Positions 1 to 5,921 of a DNA stretch of 9,820 nucleotides are shown here, piece by piece. Position 1 is the first letter of the stretch; the number at the start of each line of letters is the position of its first letter. Source of the stretch: Rhodospirillales bacterium. Lineage in GTDB: Bacteria > Pseudomonadota > Alphaproteobacteria > Acetobacterales > Acetobacteraceae. A program made the translations under genes and the position numbers. The DNA lies in the NCBI GenBank assembly GCA_018971905.1, contig JAGWZS010000050.1, positions 1-9,820 of the forward strand. The letters run 5' to 3'. Under the pieces are notes generated by a model, which was not told where the DNA came from, ran no database searches, and worked only from the letters and a program-made list of their open reading frames with translations.

Positions 1-276
1 CTGAAACAATGGAAGATCAGCCCAATCGACGAAAAGGCGCTGAGGCATTTTGACGACTACACCAAGGCTCGCAACGCCATGCTGCTGGCGACAGACAGCG
101 CTGCCGCCCCCTGGGTGGTGGTACAGGCGAATGACAAGAAAGCCGCGCGGCTGGCCGTCATCGCCGATCTGATCACTCGTATCGACTACAAAGACGCCTC
201 GCCCCAGGATGTGAACACCCAAGTGGTGTGCCGGTTCGACGAAACCTGCCTGACGAATGGAATGCTGGCGAGCTGA
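1..276 (+). CDS. ppk2: Polyphosphate kinase 2 (PPK2 family), C-terminal part
   Basis: This is the last 91 residues of a protein whose start lies before the window; the frame is open from base 1 and ends in TGA at 274-276. PPK2 enzymes transfer phosphate between polyphosphate and nucleotides in the cytoplasm. The piece matches the conserved PPK2 C-terminus: LKQWKISPID at residues 1-10 of the fragment, the DDYTKARNAML stretch at about 18-28, APWVVVQANDKKAARL at about 35-50, then an IADLITRIDYKD segment. The P-loop and lid motifs lie outside the window, so the PPK2 subclass (ADP- or AMP-directed) cannot be judged. The gene converges on a small minus-strand ORF with 14 bp between stop codons. Family recognition is strong. 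The residues after about position 65 are less conserved. Confidence 0.88.
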   Translation: MKQWKISPIDEKALRHFDDYTKARNAMLLATDSAAAPWVVVQANDKKAARLAVIADLITRIDYKDASPQDVNTQVVCRFDETCLTNGMLAS

Positions 277-290
277 GGGAACGAAAGCCC

Positions 291-494
291 TTATGCCGGA
301 TGGTATGTATCTGAAAGCTCTTTAAGAAGCTTATGGATAGATTCTCGTTCTCGCGCCTCTCTGGCCCAGCGTGCTGCCATAGGCCAAAGAAACAAGGACG
401 ACTGCATGAGTATTGCCAAAAGAGCGAATGCAACGCGCCCTAGTGCAAGAAAGGTTAAAAAAGGAGCAAAGTCGACAGAACGAGAATGTTTCAT
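291..494 (-). CDS. Small membrane protein of unknown function (67 aa)
   Basis: I do not recognise this protein. It would be 67 residues: a short polar N-terminus, a hydrophobic stretch at about residues 11-39 long enough for one membrane segment (or a short hairpin), then a charged, probably helical tail (RWAREARERE, HKLLKELSD). The reading frame is open up to 563, but I chose the ATG at 492-494 because it has a clean AGGAG seven bases upstream and a plausible promoter before that. It follows ubiK on the same strand after 99 bp, with T-rich sequence on its strand in between, so it may be transcribed separately. By the positive-inside rule the Arg-rich tail suggests a cytoplasmic C-terminus. 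The alternative is a chance ORF: it is short and nothing else in the window supports a role. Confidence 0.55.
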   Translation of the reverse strand: MKHSRSVDFAPFLTFLALGRVAFALLAILMQSSLFLWPMAARWAREARERESIHKLLKELSDTYHPA

Positions 495-501
495 GGCCAA
501 A

Positions 502-506
502 CTCCT
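502..506 (-). promoter_or_regulatory. Shine-Dalgarno site of the small membrane ORF
   Basis: On the minus strand the sequence reads AGGAG, followed by seven bases (TTTGGCC) and the ATG at 494-492. This is one of the best ribosome binding sites in the window. It decides the start of the 67-residue ORF over the upstream in-frame ATG at 563. Confidence 0.6.
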
Positions 507-518
507 GTTACCAGCAGA

Positions 519-547
519 AGTTGAGGGCCATTCGACTCGAAGGTCAA
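519..547 (-). promoter_or_regulatory. Candidate sigma-70-type promoter for the small membrane ORF
   Basis: On the minus strand, TTGACC (bases 547-542, five of six matches to TTGACA) is followed by a 17-bp spacer and TCAACT (524-519, three of six to TATAAT). A start site near 512 would give a leader of roughly 18 nt containing the AGGAG site. The -35 and the spacing are good. The -10 is weak, so this is a candidate read by eye. Confidence 0.35.
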
Positions 548-571
548 GTAGATTAACGCACAAGAGCGATC

Positions 572-605
572 AAAAAAACTTGAACTCAAAAAACTATTTT
601 AGTTT
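572..605 (-). terminator. Possible weak terminator behind ubiK
   Basis: A perfect 6-bp inverted repeat, AAACTA (591-596) and TAGTTT (600-605), spans the ubiK stop codon. Reading the minus strand, it is followed by a run of T, a second very short inverted repeat (TTGA/TCAA), and a run of seven T opposite A572-578. The stems are AT-rich and short, so any intrinsic termination would be weak. It would separate ubiK from the small downstream ORF. Confidence 0.3.
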
Positions 606-839
606 ACTTTCGAGGGCTTCCAGACGTTTCTCCAGAGATTCCGACGTTTCCCGCGCCCGCCGCGCAACCTCTGCCATGGCTTCAAACTCATCTCTGCGGA
701 CCAGATCCATCCGGCGGATGGCCTCTTCAACTCTGGCTTTTACAAGGGAAGCTAACTCTTCTTTCAGCCCCGCGAAAGCAGAAATGGCGCCGCCCGCAAC
801 ACCAGCCAGGTCATCAAAAATTTTCGGTCGCTCGGTCAT
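594..839 (-). CDS. ubiK: UbiK-type accessory factor of ubiquinone biosynthesis (BMFP family)
   Basis: An 81-residue protein of the UbiK/YqiC (BMFP domain, formerly DUF526) family, whose characterised member supports the soluble late steps of ubiquinone synthesis. The N-terminus (MTERPKIFDDLAGVAGGAIS) is the family's small-residue amphipathic segment. The C-terminal half, from LVRRDEFEAMAEVARRA to LEKRLEALESKL, is the typical coiled coil with the conserved 'V.r.EF' lead-in at about residues 47-52. I start it at the ATG at 837-839, which has GAAGG eight bases upstream. Longer in-frame starts up to 1007 would run across the rfaD start and break the family length. It is divergent from rfaD across 46 bp. 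Family assignment is firm; function in this organism is by homology. Confidence 0.88.
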   Translation of the reverse strand: MTERPKIFDDLAGVAGGAISAFAGLKEELASLVKARVEEAIRRMDLVRRDEFEAMAEVARRARETSESLEKRLEALESKLK

Positions 840-849
840 CGCTCGGGCC

Positions 850-878
850 TTCTCTATTGAACCGCTTCTACATATAAC
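850..878 (+). promoter_or_regulatory. Candidate promoter of the rfaD operon
   Basis: TATAAC at 873-878 (five of six to the -10 consensus) ends seven bases before the rfaD ATG. A poor -35, TTCTCT at 850-855, lies 17 bp upstream. There is no purine-rich ribosome site before the ATG, so a transcript starting at or within a few bases of the start codon (leaderless or nearly so) is the simplest reading. The -10 overlaps the candidate ubiK -10 on the other strand. Confidence 0.4.
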
Positions 879-899
879 CCCTACCATGATATTGGTCAC
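871..899 (-). promoter_or_regulatory. Candidate promoter of ubiK
   Basis: On the minus strand GTGACC (899-894, four of six to TTGACA), a 17-bp spacer and TATATG (876-871, four of six to TATAAT) lie at proper spacing. They sit upstream of the GAAGG site and ATG of ubiK. The -35 lies inside the first codons of rfaD, so ubiK and rfaD initiation would be mutually interfering. Confidence 0.4.
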
Positions 900-1869
900 G
901 GGTGGTTCAGGTTTCATAGGGTCTAATCTCCACGCCGCGCTTGCCGCAGATGGGCAAGAGGCCATCGTCGTCGACTGGCTAGGCCAGGAAGGCACAAAAT
1001 GGCGCAACCTTTACCACCACCCTCCATCCGCGCTGATCGACCCCAGGCAATTGGATGAATTTTTGCTTCACGACAAGCAAATTGGAACAATCGTGCACTT
1101 GGGGGCTGTATCCGAAACCACGGCAACAGATGCGGATTTTGTCTGGCACACAAACGTCACTCTTAGCCAAAAGCTCTGGGCATGGTGCGCCAAGCGCCAA
1201 GCCAGGTTTATTTATGCCTCTTCAGCTGCAACCTACGGCAATGGCTCCGCCGGGTTTGATGACGATGCATCCTTACCGGCTTTACAAAAACTACGCCCCC
1301 TTAACCTATATGGCTGGAGTAAACATGCTTTCGACCTATGGGTGGCGCGCCAGATAGCAAACCACGCCCCTTCTCCACCAAGCTGGGCTGGGCTGAAGTT
1401 TTTTAATGTCTTTGGTCCAAACGAATACCACAAGGGGAAGATGATTTCCGTCGTTAAGGTCAAACACGACGAGCTTATGGCGGGTAGGCCAGCGCGGTTA
1501 TTCAAATCCGACCATGCGGAAATGGCGGACGGTGAACAACAGCGGGATTTTATCTATATCGATGATGTTATTGCGGCGCTGAAGTTTGTGCTCACCGCTC
1601 CAAATTTGTCAGGCATTTTCAATTTAGGTACCGGGACCGCACGTTCGTATCTGGATCTGGCACGCGCCGTATGCAAAGCGAACAGCCTTCCAGAGCGCAT
1701 CGAATTCATCGACATGCCTCAGGCACTTCGCGGGCAGTATCAATCTTTTACACAAGCACTGATGGCACGGCTCAGAGCCATCGGCTTTAATCATAGTTTC
1801 ATGACACTCGAAGAAGGGGTAACCGCCTACGTGCAAAATTATCTTCGTAAAGCGGACCCCTATAAATGA
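886..1869 (+). CDS. rfaD: ADP-glyceromanno-heptose 6-epimerase
   Basis: RfaD (HldD) converts ADP-D-glycero-D-manno-heptose to ADP-L-glycero-D-manno-heptose, the heptose donor for the LPS inner core, in the cytoplasm. The 327-residue protein matches the E. coli enzyme along its length. It has the NAD(P) loop GGSGFIGSN at 6-14, ASSAATYG at 111-118, the short-chain dehydrogenase/reductase pair Y142...K146 in LYGWSK, FFNVFGPNE at 172-180, YHKG at 181-184 (K183 matching the second catalytic lysine region), RDFIYIDDV at 220-228, GIFNLGTG at 243-250 and the C-terminal QSFTQA and EGVTAYV blocks. The start is the ATG at 886, because MILVTGGSGFIG is the exact family N-terminus; the 160 codons open upstream run antisense through ubiK. 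It is the first gene of the five-gene operon, and its TGA overlaps the lgt ATG. It implies heptose-containing LPS in this organism. Confidence 0.95.
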   Translation: MILVTGGSGFIGSNLHAALAADGQEAIVVDWLGQEGTKWRNLYHHPPSALIDPRQLDEFLLHDKQIGTIVHLGAVSETTATDADFVWHTNVTLSQKLWAWCAKRQARFIYASSAATYGNGSAGFDDDASLPALQKLRPLNLYGWSKHAFDLWVARQIANHAPSPPSWAGLKFFNVFGPNEYHKGKMISVVKVKHDELMAGRPARLFKSDHAEMADGEQQRDFIYIDDVIAALKFVLTAPNLSGIFNLGTGTARSYLDLARAVCKANSLPERIEFIDMPQALRGQYQSFTQALMARLRAIGFNHSFMTLEEGVTAYVQNYLRKADPYK

Positions 1870-2669
1870 AAGCCATCATTTTACCGGTCTTCCCGCGCGG
1901 TTTCTATATCGGGCCGCTTTTTATACATTATTACGCCCTGGCTTATATTCTCGGGCTGCTCAGCGGTTGGCGCCTGGTGCGCTATCTGGCATCCCGCACA
2001 CCAATTGCAGCTAGTGGAGAGCAGGTGGATGATTTTCTTACCTGGGCGGTGCTCGGCGTTATTTTGGGCGGCCGCATCGGCTACGTTTTGTTTTACCAGC
2101 CTGGCTATTTTTTTACCCACCCCTTAGCCATTCCCGCAGTGTGGGATGGCGGCATGAGCTTTCACGGTGGCTTCTTGGGAGTAACCACTGCGATTCTGGC
2201 TTTTTGTTGGAAGCACCGTCTTAACCCTTTCCGTTTTGCCGACAGAATTGCCGTGGCCGTGCCGATTGGTCTTTTCCTTGGCCGATGCGCTAATTTCGTA
2301 AATGGTGAGTTATGGGGCCGCCCTGCCCCGGCAAGCTTTCCTTTCGCCATGGTCTATCCAGGCGACCCATATCAATTACCGCGATACCCCTCTGAGCTAA
2401 TCGAAGCCTCTCTGGAAGGTGTCGTGTTGTTTTGTGTGATGCTGCTGTGTGCACGCTCCACAGCCATTCGGAACCGGTCTGGCACATTGGCGGGAATTTT
2501 TCTGCTTGGATACGGCATCGCCCGCATAACAGGAGAATGCTTCCGCGAACCAGATGCGTTTTTGGGCTTTCTGCCGTTTGGCACCACCATGGGTCAGATT
2601 CTTTCTGTCCCCATGGTTATCGCGGGGCTCTGTTTTATATTCTTCCCCAGGCAGAAGCGTGCCGCCTGA
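1866..2669 (+). CDS. lgt: Prolipoprotein diacylglyceryl transferase
   Basis: Lgt moves a diacylglyceryl group from phosphatidylglycerol to the lipobox cysteine of prolipoproteins in the inner membrane, the first step of lipoprotein maturation. The 267-residue protein has the family's multi-pass layout and signature blocks: HYYALAYILG at 21-30, GGRIGYVLFY at 68-77, DGGMSFHGGFLG at 94-105 with the essential-type His100, the Lgt signature GRCANFVNGELWGRP at 139-153 (R140, N143, N146, E148), RYPSELIEA at 173-181, and GYGIARITGECFREPD at 215-230 with R220 in the position of the C-terminal essential arginine. Length is typical. The start overlaps the rfaD stop as ATGA with no obvious ribosome site, so translation is probably coupled. 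The 3' end overlaps the next gene by 11 bp. The operon also encodes a lipoprotein that should be an Lgt substrate. Confidence 0.96.
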   Translation: MKAIILPVFPRGFYIGPLFIHYYALAYILGLLSGWRLVRYLASRTPIAASGEQVDDFLTWAVLGVILGGRIGYVLFYQPGYFFTHPLAIPAVWDGGMSFHGGFLGVTTAILAFCWKHRLNPFRFADRIAVAVPIGLFLGRCANFVNGELWGRPAPASFPFAMVYPGDPYQLPRYPSELIEASLEGVVLFCVMLLCARSTAIRNRSGTLAGIFLLGYGIARITGECFREPDAFLGFLPFGTTMGQILSVPMVIAGLCFIFFPRQKRAA

Positions 2670-3579
2670 ACGCTTCGACCACTTCATGGCGCGGGCAAAC
2701 GCGACCTATTATGCGCAACATATTTTCGGGCAGGATTTTACGACGGCTCCAGAAATATCGCAGGTGTTTGGGGAGCTTTTGGGTTGCTGGGCAAAAGTTG
2801 TCTGGCAAATGCTGGGCGCGCCAGCAGATGTTATTTTTGCTGAAGCTGGGCCTGGCCGGGGCGTGCTGATGGCGGACGCCTTGAGGGCATGGGCCACGCC
2901 AAACGTGCATTTCATTGAGGCATCACCAAAGTTACGGGCTGAGCAAGCCAAACGCGTGCCACATGCAGCCTGGCACGCATCTTTGTCTTCCATACCTGCC
3001 GGTCCTCTTATTCTCATAGGCAATGAATTTCTTGATGCGCTTCCCGTCCGGCAATTTGTCCGCCGCGCTTCCGGCTGGGTTGAACGCTATGTGGAGAACG
3101 GCGCCTATGTTGAAATTCCAGCAGACTATCAATTGCCAGATGACCCGCTTGGCAGTGTAAGAGAAGTAAATGAAGCCGCCATCAGCTTTTGCAGGGAGCT
3201 CTCTGCGCGCGATGGGATTGGCCTGTTTATTGACTATGGCCCAGCCGAAAGTGCCGCAGGCGAAAGCGTTCAAGCGATCAGAAACGGTATTTATGCTGAT
3301 CCACTGTCATACCCAGGAGAAGCGGACATCACTGCCCATGTTGATTTTGCCCGCATAAAGCGCACAGTGCACGCTCAAGGGCCTGTAAAACAGAACCAGT
3401 TTTTATCAGCTTTGGGGCTTTACCAGCGCAGCGATTTTTTGGCTCAGAAACACCCCGAAAAAGCCTTGGATTTGCGCCTTTCCGTGCAACGCTTGACGGC
3501 GCCGGAAGCGATGGGCAGCCTGTTCAAAGTGTTGGCCGTGTGCCCAGATCACATGCCCCCTCTGCCAGGATTTGCATGA
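2659..3579 (+). CDS. Class I SAM-dependent methyltransferase, MidA/NDUFAF7-like (COG1565)
   Basis: A 306-residue member of the COG1565 family, related to the mitochondrial complex I assembly methyltransferase NDUFAF7 (MidA). Visible blocks are DFTTAPEISQVFGELLG at 26-42, the SAM-binding loop AEAGPGRG at 61-68, FIEASP at 85-90, the family motif GNEFLDALPVRQF at 121-133, IDYGP at 191-195 and DITAHVDF at 223-230. I start it at the GTG at 2659 (CAGGCAG just upstream, 11-bp overlap with lgt), because the ERFDHFM helix that precedes ATYYA looks homologous to the family N-terminus. The next in-frame start, ATG 2686, would remove it. It is shorter at the N-terminus than many relatives. The bacterial substrate is unknown; complex I arginine methylation is only an analogy. 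Its stop overlaps the pgeF start as ATGA. Confidence 0.88.
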   Translation: MPPERFDHFMARANATYYAQHIFGQDFTTAPEISQVFGELLGCWAKVVWQMLGAPADVIFAEAGPGRGVLMADALRAWATPNVHFIEASPKLRAEQAKRVPHAAWHASLSSIPAGPLILIGNEFLDALPVRQFVRRASGWVERYVENGAYVEIPADYQLPDDPLGSVREVNEAAISFCRELSARDGIGLFIDYGPAESAAGESVQAIRNGIYADPLSYPGEADITAHVDFARIKRTVHAQGPVKQNQFLSALGLYQRSDFLAQKHPEKALDLRLSVQRLTAPEAMGSLFKVLAVCPDHMPPLPGFA

Positions 3580-4316
3580 CTGAATTTATCTCCGCAGCCA
3601 ACCTGCCCGCCCGCCATGCCTTTTTTACACGCCGTGGCGGTGTGTCGTCTGGCTATTATGCCAGTTTGAACTGCAGCTTTTCAACTGATGACTTGTTATG
3701 TGTGAGAGAGAACCGCGCGCGCGCCGCTGGTGCATTCGGGATTTCTTATTCGTCTCTGCTTGGTCTCAAGCAAGTTCATGGCAAAAGCGTTGTTATCGTT
3801 ACCTCGCCATGGGCCGAAGGTGAAGGGCCGCAAGCAGACGCATTTGTTACGAATATACCCGGGTTGACTCTTGGCATTATTACCGCTGACTGCGCGCCTG
3901 TTTTATTTTTTGGTGACAACGGTGCCGTGGGGGCGGCTCATGCCGGATGGCGCGGCGCACTTGCGGGTGTTTTAGAAGAAACGGTACAGGCACTGCATTC
4001 TTTGGGAGCTGTAAAAATTAAGGCCGCCATCGGCCCATGCATACATCAATCAAGCTATGAAGTTGGGCTTGACCTTCGCAATGCCATTCTGGCCGAGGCA
4101 CCCGCCAGCGCCCGCTTTTTTGTGGCCGGCCGGGTAGACCATTTTTGGTTTGATTTGCCGGCCTATTGTGCCAGCCGACTTTTGCGCGCGGGGATAAACG
4201 CGGAAATATTACCGCACGACACATATGCGGATGAAGCGCGTTTCTTTTCCTACCGCCGCAAGACATTGCGGCATGAACCTGCAACTGGCCATCAAATTTC
4301 AATTATATGCTCATGA
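3576..4316 (+). CDS. pgeF: Peptidoglycan editing factor PgeF (multicopper polyphenol oxidase / laccase-domain family)
   Basis: PgeF proteins (YfiH, COG1496) are cytoplasmic enzymes that remove wrongly built UDP-MurNAc peptides carrying L-Ser in place of L-Ala; older annotations call them laccase-like. The 246-residue protein carries FFTRRGGVSSGYYASLN at 16-32, KQVHG at 65-69 (His68), TADCAPVLFF at 103-112 (Cys106), AAHAGWRGALAGV at 120-132 (His122) and AIGPCIHQSSYEVG at 151-164 (Cys155). The H/C/H set is the metal-binding trio of the family. The C-terminal block DTYADEARFFSYRR at 214-227 is also typical. The start ATG at 3576 overlaps the preceding stop and has AGGA at 3567-3570; an in-frame start 36 bp upstream would add residues outside the family. 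Its TGA overlaps the next start. Confidence 0.93.
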   Translation: MTEFISAANLPARHAFFTRRGGVSSGYYASLNCSFSTDDLLCVRENRARAAGAFGISYSSLLGLKQVHGKSVVIVTSPWAEGEGPQADAFVTNIPGLTLGIITADCAPVLFFGDNGAVGAAHAGWRGALAGVLEETVQALHSLGAVKIKAAIGPCIHQSSYEVGLDLRNAILAEAPASARFFVAGRVDHFWFDLPAYCASRLLRAGINAEILPHDTYADEARFFSYRRKTLRHEPATGHQISIICS

Positions 4317-5191
4317 GATATCCCCCGCTTTTGCTTACCCTTCTGCTTGCAGGGTGCGGCACCTTGCCGCAGCCATTTTATGGCAATCCCGGTCCTGTTG
4401 GTGCTAAGCTCGCCACACCTCCTGCACCAGTGCTCATGGTGCCGCCGCCAGGCAAGGCTTTGTTAAGAGACAACGCCGCGTCAGCCTACGCAAACGATCT
4501 GGCTGCAAAACTCGCCGACTACGACGTGCCTAGCGTCGCCGGGCCGATACAAAAAGATAACTGGCATCTGCAAATTACCGCCGCGCTGAATGGAAATTCA
4601 ACCTTACCAATTTACAATGTTATCGGGCCGGATGGAAAATCCTATGGCAAAATCACGGGCCAGCCTGTTTCGACGGAAGGTTGGGCGAATGGCAGCCAGG
4701 CGACTCTTATAAAAGCCGCGGACACGGATGCGCCGAACCTTGCAAAGCTTTTGACTGGAATTAACGCAGCCATTCAGGCGAGCAGCCCGCAGTCTCTTGA
4801 AAATCGGACACCGCGCATCGCCATCGGCACTGTAACCGGCGCGCCAGGAGACGGTGATACGGCCCTGCCAACTGACCTCGCCCGCGTTTTGGCCGGGCCA
4901 AATCTTGAGCTGGTCACTAACAAGCAAGACGCTGATTTTGTCGTATCTGGAACAGTGAAAGCCAGCCCGGCAAAGTCTGGACAGAGCCTAGTTGAGCTGG
5001 ATTGGATTGTACGGGACACCAACAACCGCGTTGCTGGCCAAGTAACGCAAATTCATATGCTAAATCAGAGCGATATAACACCACACTGGGGGGATGTCGC
5101 CGTTGCCGCCACACAAGAAGCGGCTGGCGGCATCCAGAGTGTCGTGCAGAACGACATTTTAAAAAAGCAGGCCAGCACAAAGAAAAACTAA
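4313..5191 (+). CDS. Lipoprotein with two repeated domains, function unknown
   Basis: A 292-residue secreted lipoprotein. Residues 1-14 form a short signal peptide with Arg2 and a leucine-rich core, ending in the lipobox LAGC with Cys15 as the lipidated residue. Residues 16-37 are a Pro/Gly-rich linker. The rest appears to be two related units, about 38-155 and 167-279. Each has a hydrophobic strand, a DLA...LA helix, a W/F-containing strand, a turn (GPDGKSYGKITGQPV or RDTNNRVAGQVTQ), a tryptophan (W124, W259) and a closing AA..IQ helix. I start it at ATG 4313, which forms ATGA with the pgeF stop as at two other junctions; ATG 4307 would add two residues. It is the last gene of the operon. 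I do not recognise a characterised family. The fold may resemble small alpha/beta lipoprotein domains such as LpoB or CsgG-like units, but that is a guess. Confidence 0.85.
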   Translation: MRYPPLLLTLLLAGCGTLPQPFYGNPGPVGAKLATPPAPVLMVPPPGKALLRDNAASAYANDLAAKLADYDVPSVAGPIQKDNWHLQITAALNGNSTLPIYNVIGPDGKSYGKITGQPVSTEGWANGSQATLIKAADTDAPNLAKLLTGINAAIQASSPQSLENRTPRIAIGTVTGAPGDGDTALPTDLARVLAGPNLELVTNKQDADFVVSGTVKASPAKSGQSLVELDWIVRDTNNRVAGQVTQIHMLNQSDITPHWGDVAVAATQEAAGGIQSVVQNDILKKQASTKKN

Positions 5192-5193
5192 AC

Positions 5194-5865
5194 TTACTCC
5201 CGCCGCAGAAGCTTCCCATTGATGAACTCCGCCACCCGCCCCGCCTTGAAGGCAGCCCTCAGCTCGGTCTCGTCATATTCGTCTTTCACCCAATCCAGGA
5301 ACGGTTTTCTTCCTTCGGCTGTTTGCTGATAAAGTTTAAAGAAGGCATCCAAGATGCCTGTTTTTGAATGTTTTATGTGGCCATATCTTAACGATAATTG
5401 CTGAGCGGCTTCCGCCGCGCTGCCACCGTTAATCAAAATATACAGCCCCGCGACCAGCCCCGCGCGGTCTGCTCCAGACTTACAATGGATCAAAGCAGGA
5501 CCTTGCATTTCTTTAAATATCGTGGCGAGTCTTAGGATTCGGTCTCTATGAGGTGCGCCTCTGGATTCAAACGCCATGTCATAAAAATTCAGTCCCAGCC
5601 GCCGCGCTTCCTCACGAGATAAAGCATCAGAGCCATTTTTCGCCTGGCCTCTAAGATTTATAAGGCTTTTAAGCCCAACTTTGCGGGTAAAACGGCGCAG
5701 ATTTCCAGGCGTTGGATGATTTGAGCGATATAGCTTTCCCGGCACGACAGGGGCAAAGTTCGTCCAGAACAGCCGCAACACGGCATGATCCACCAAAAGT
5801 GCATCTACCCACGCATTTCGTCGCCCTTGAGGCGTAGATAGGTCGCCTTTATAAATTGTATCCAT
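5194..5865 (-). CDS. Cys-dependent (dual-specificity / tyrosine-type) phosphatase
   Basis: A 223-residue protein with the Cx5R phosphatase loop IHCKSGADRAG at 126-136, where Cys128 would be the nucleophile and Arg134 would bind phosphate. The upstream part fits small dual-specificity phosphatases: PGKLYRSNHPTPGNL at 42-56, GLKSLINLRG at 64-73, and D96 in LNFYDMAFE, about 32 residues before the cysteine, where the general acid usually sits. The residue after the arginine is Ala135, where the classical motif has Ser or Thr. No signal peptide is visible, so it is probably cytoplasmic. The start at ATG 5863-5865 has no good ribosome site. It ends 2 bp from the lipoprotein stop and is divergent from the MsbA-like exporter across 56 bp. 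The substrate could be protein, nucleotide, lipid or sugar phosphate; the sequence does not say. Confidence 0.85.
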   Translation of the reverse strand: MDTIYKGDLSTPQGRRNAWVDALLVDHAVLRLFWTNFAPVVPGKLYRSNHPTPGNLRRFTRKVGLKSLINLRGQAKNGSDALSREEARRLGLNFYDMAFESRGAPHRDRILRLATIFKEMQGPALIHCKSGADRAGLVAGLYILINGGSAAEAAQQLSLRYGHIKHSKTGILDAFFKLYQQTAEGRKPFLDWVKDEYDETELRAAFKAGRVAEFINGKLLRRE

Positions 5866-5906
5866 GGATTGCGCTGTAGCACATTTCTGCTCCGCCCCGA
5901 ACTGTG

Positions 5907-5912
5907 CTTAAT
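5907..5912 (+). promoter_or_regulatory. Possible -10 element of the ABC exporter gene
   Basis: CTTAAT (four of six to TATAAT) ends nine bases before the ATG at 5922. I see no convincing -35. An AGG at 5914-5916 lies between this hexamer and the start codon, so this gene may have a very short leader. Weak evidence on its own. Confidence 0.22.
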
Positions 5913-5921
5913 CAGGCAGCC

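Noticed and set aside
315..332. AAGCT/AGCTT inverted repeat after the ppk2 gene as a terminator
   Set aside because: It has a five-base stem, no T run after it on the plus strand, and lies within the coding sequence for KLLKEL of the small minus-strand ORF.
406..885. A 160-codon in-frame extension upstream of rfaD
   Set aside because: The extension runs antisense through ubiK, and MILVTGGSGFIG at 886 is the normal HldD N-terminus.
840..1007. Longer start for ubiK
   Set aside because: It would cross the rfaD start and add 56 residues with no family resemblance; the ATG at 839 has a ribosome site and the right length.
4307..4312. ATG two codons upstream for the lipoprotein
   Set aside because: It is possible, but ATG 4313 recreates the ATGA overlap seen at two other junctions of this operon, and neither has a ribosome site. 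The lipobox is unaffected.
5904..5921. GTG start six codons upstream for the ABC exporter
   Set aside because: It adds only six weakly characterised residues and would place the AGG before ATG 5922 inside the coding sequence.
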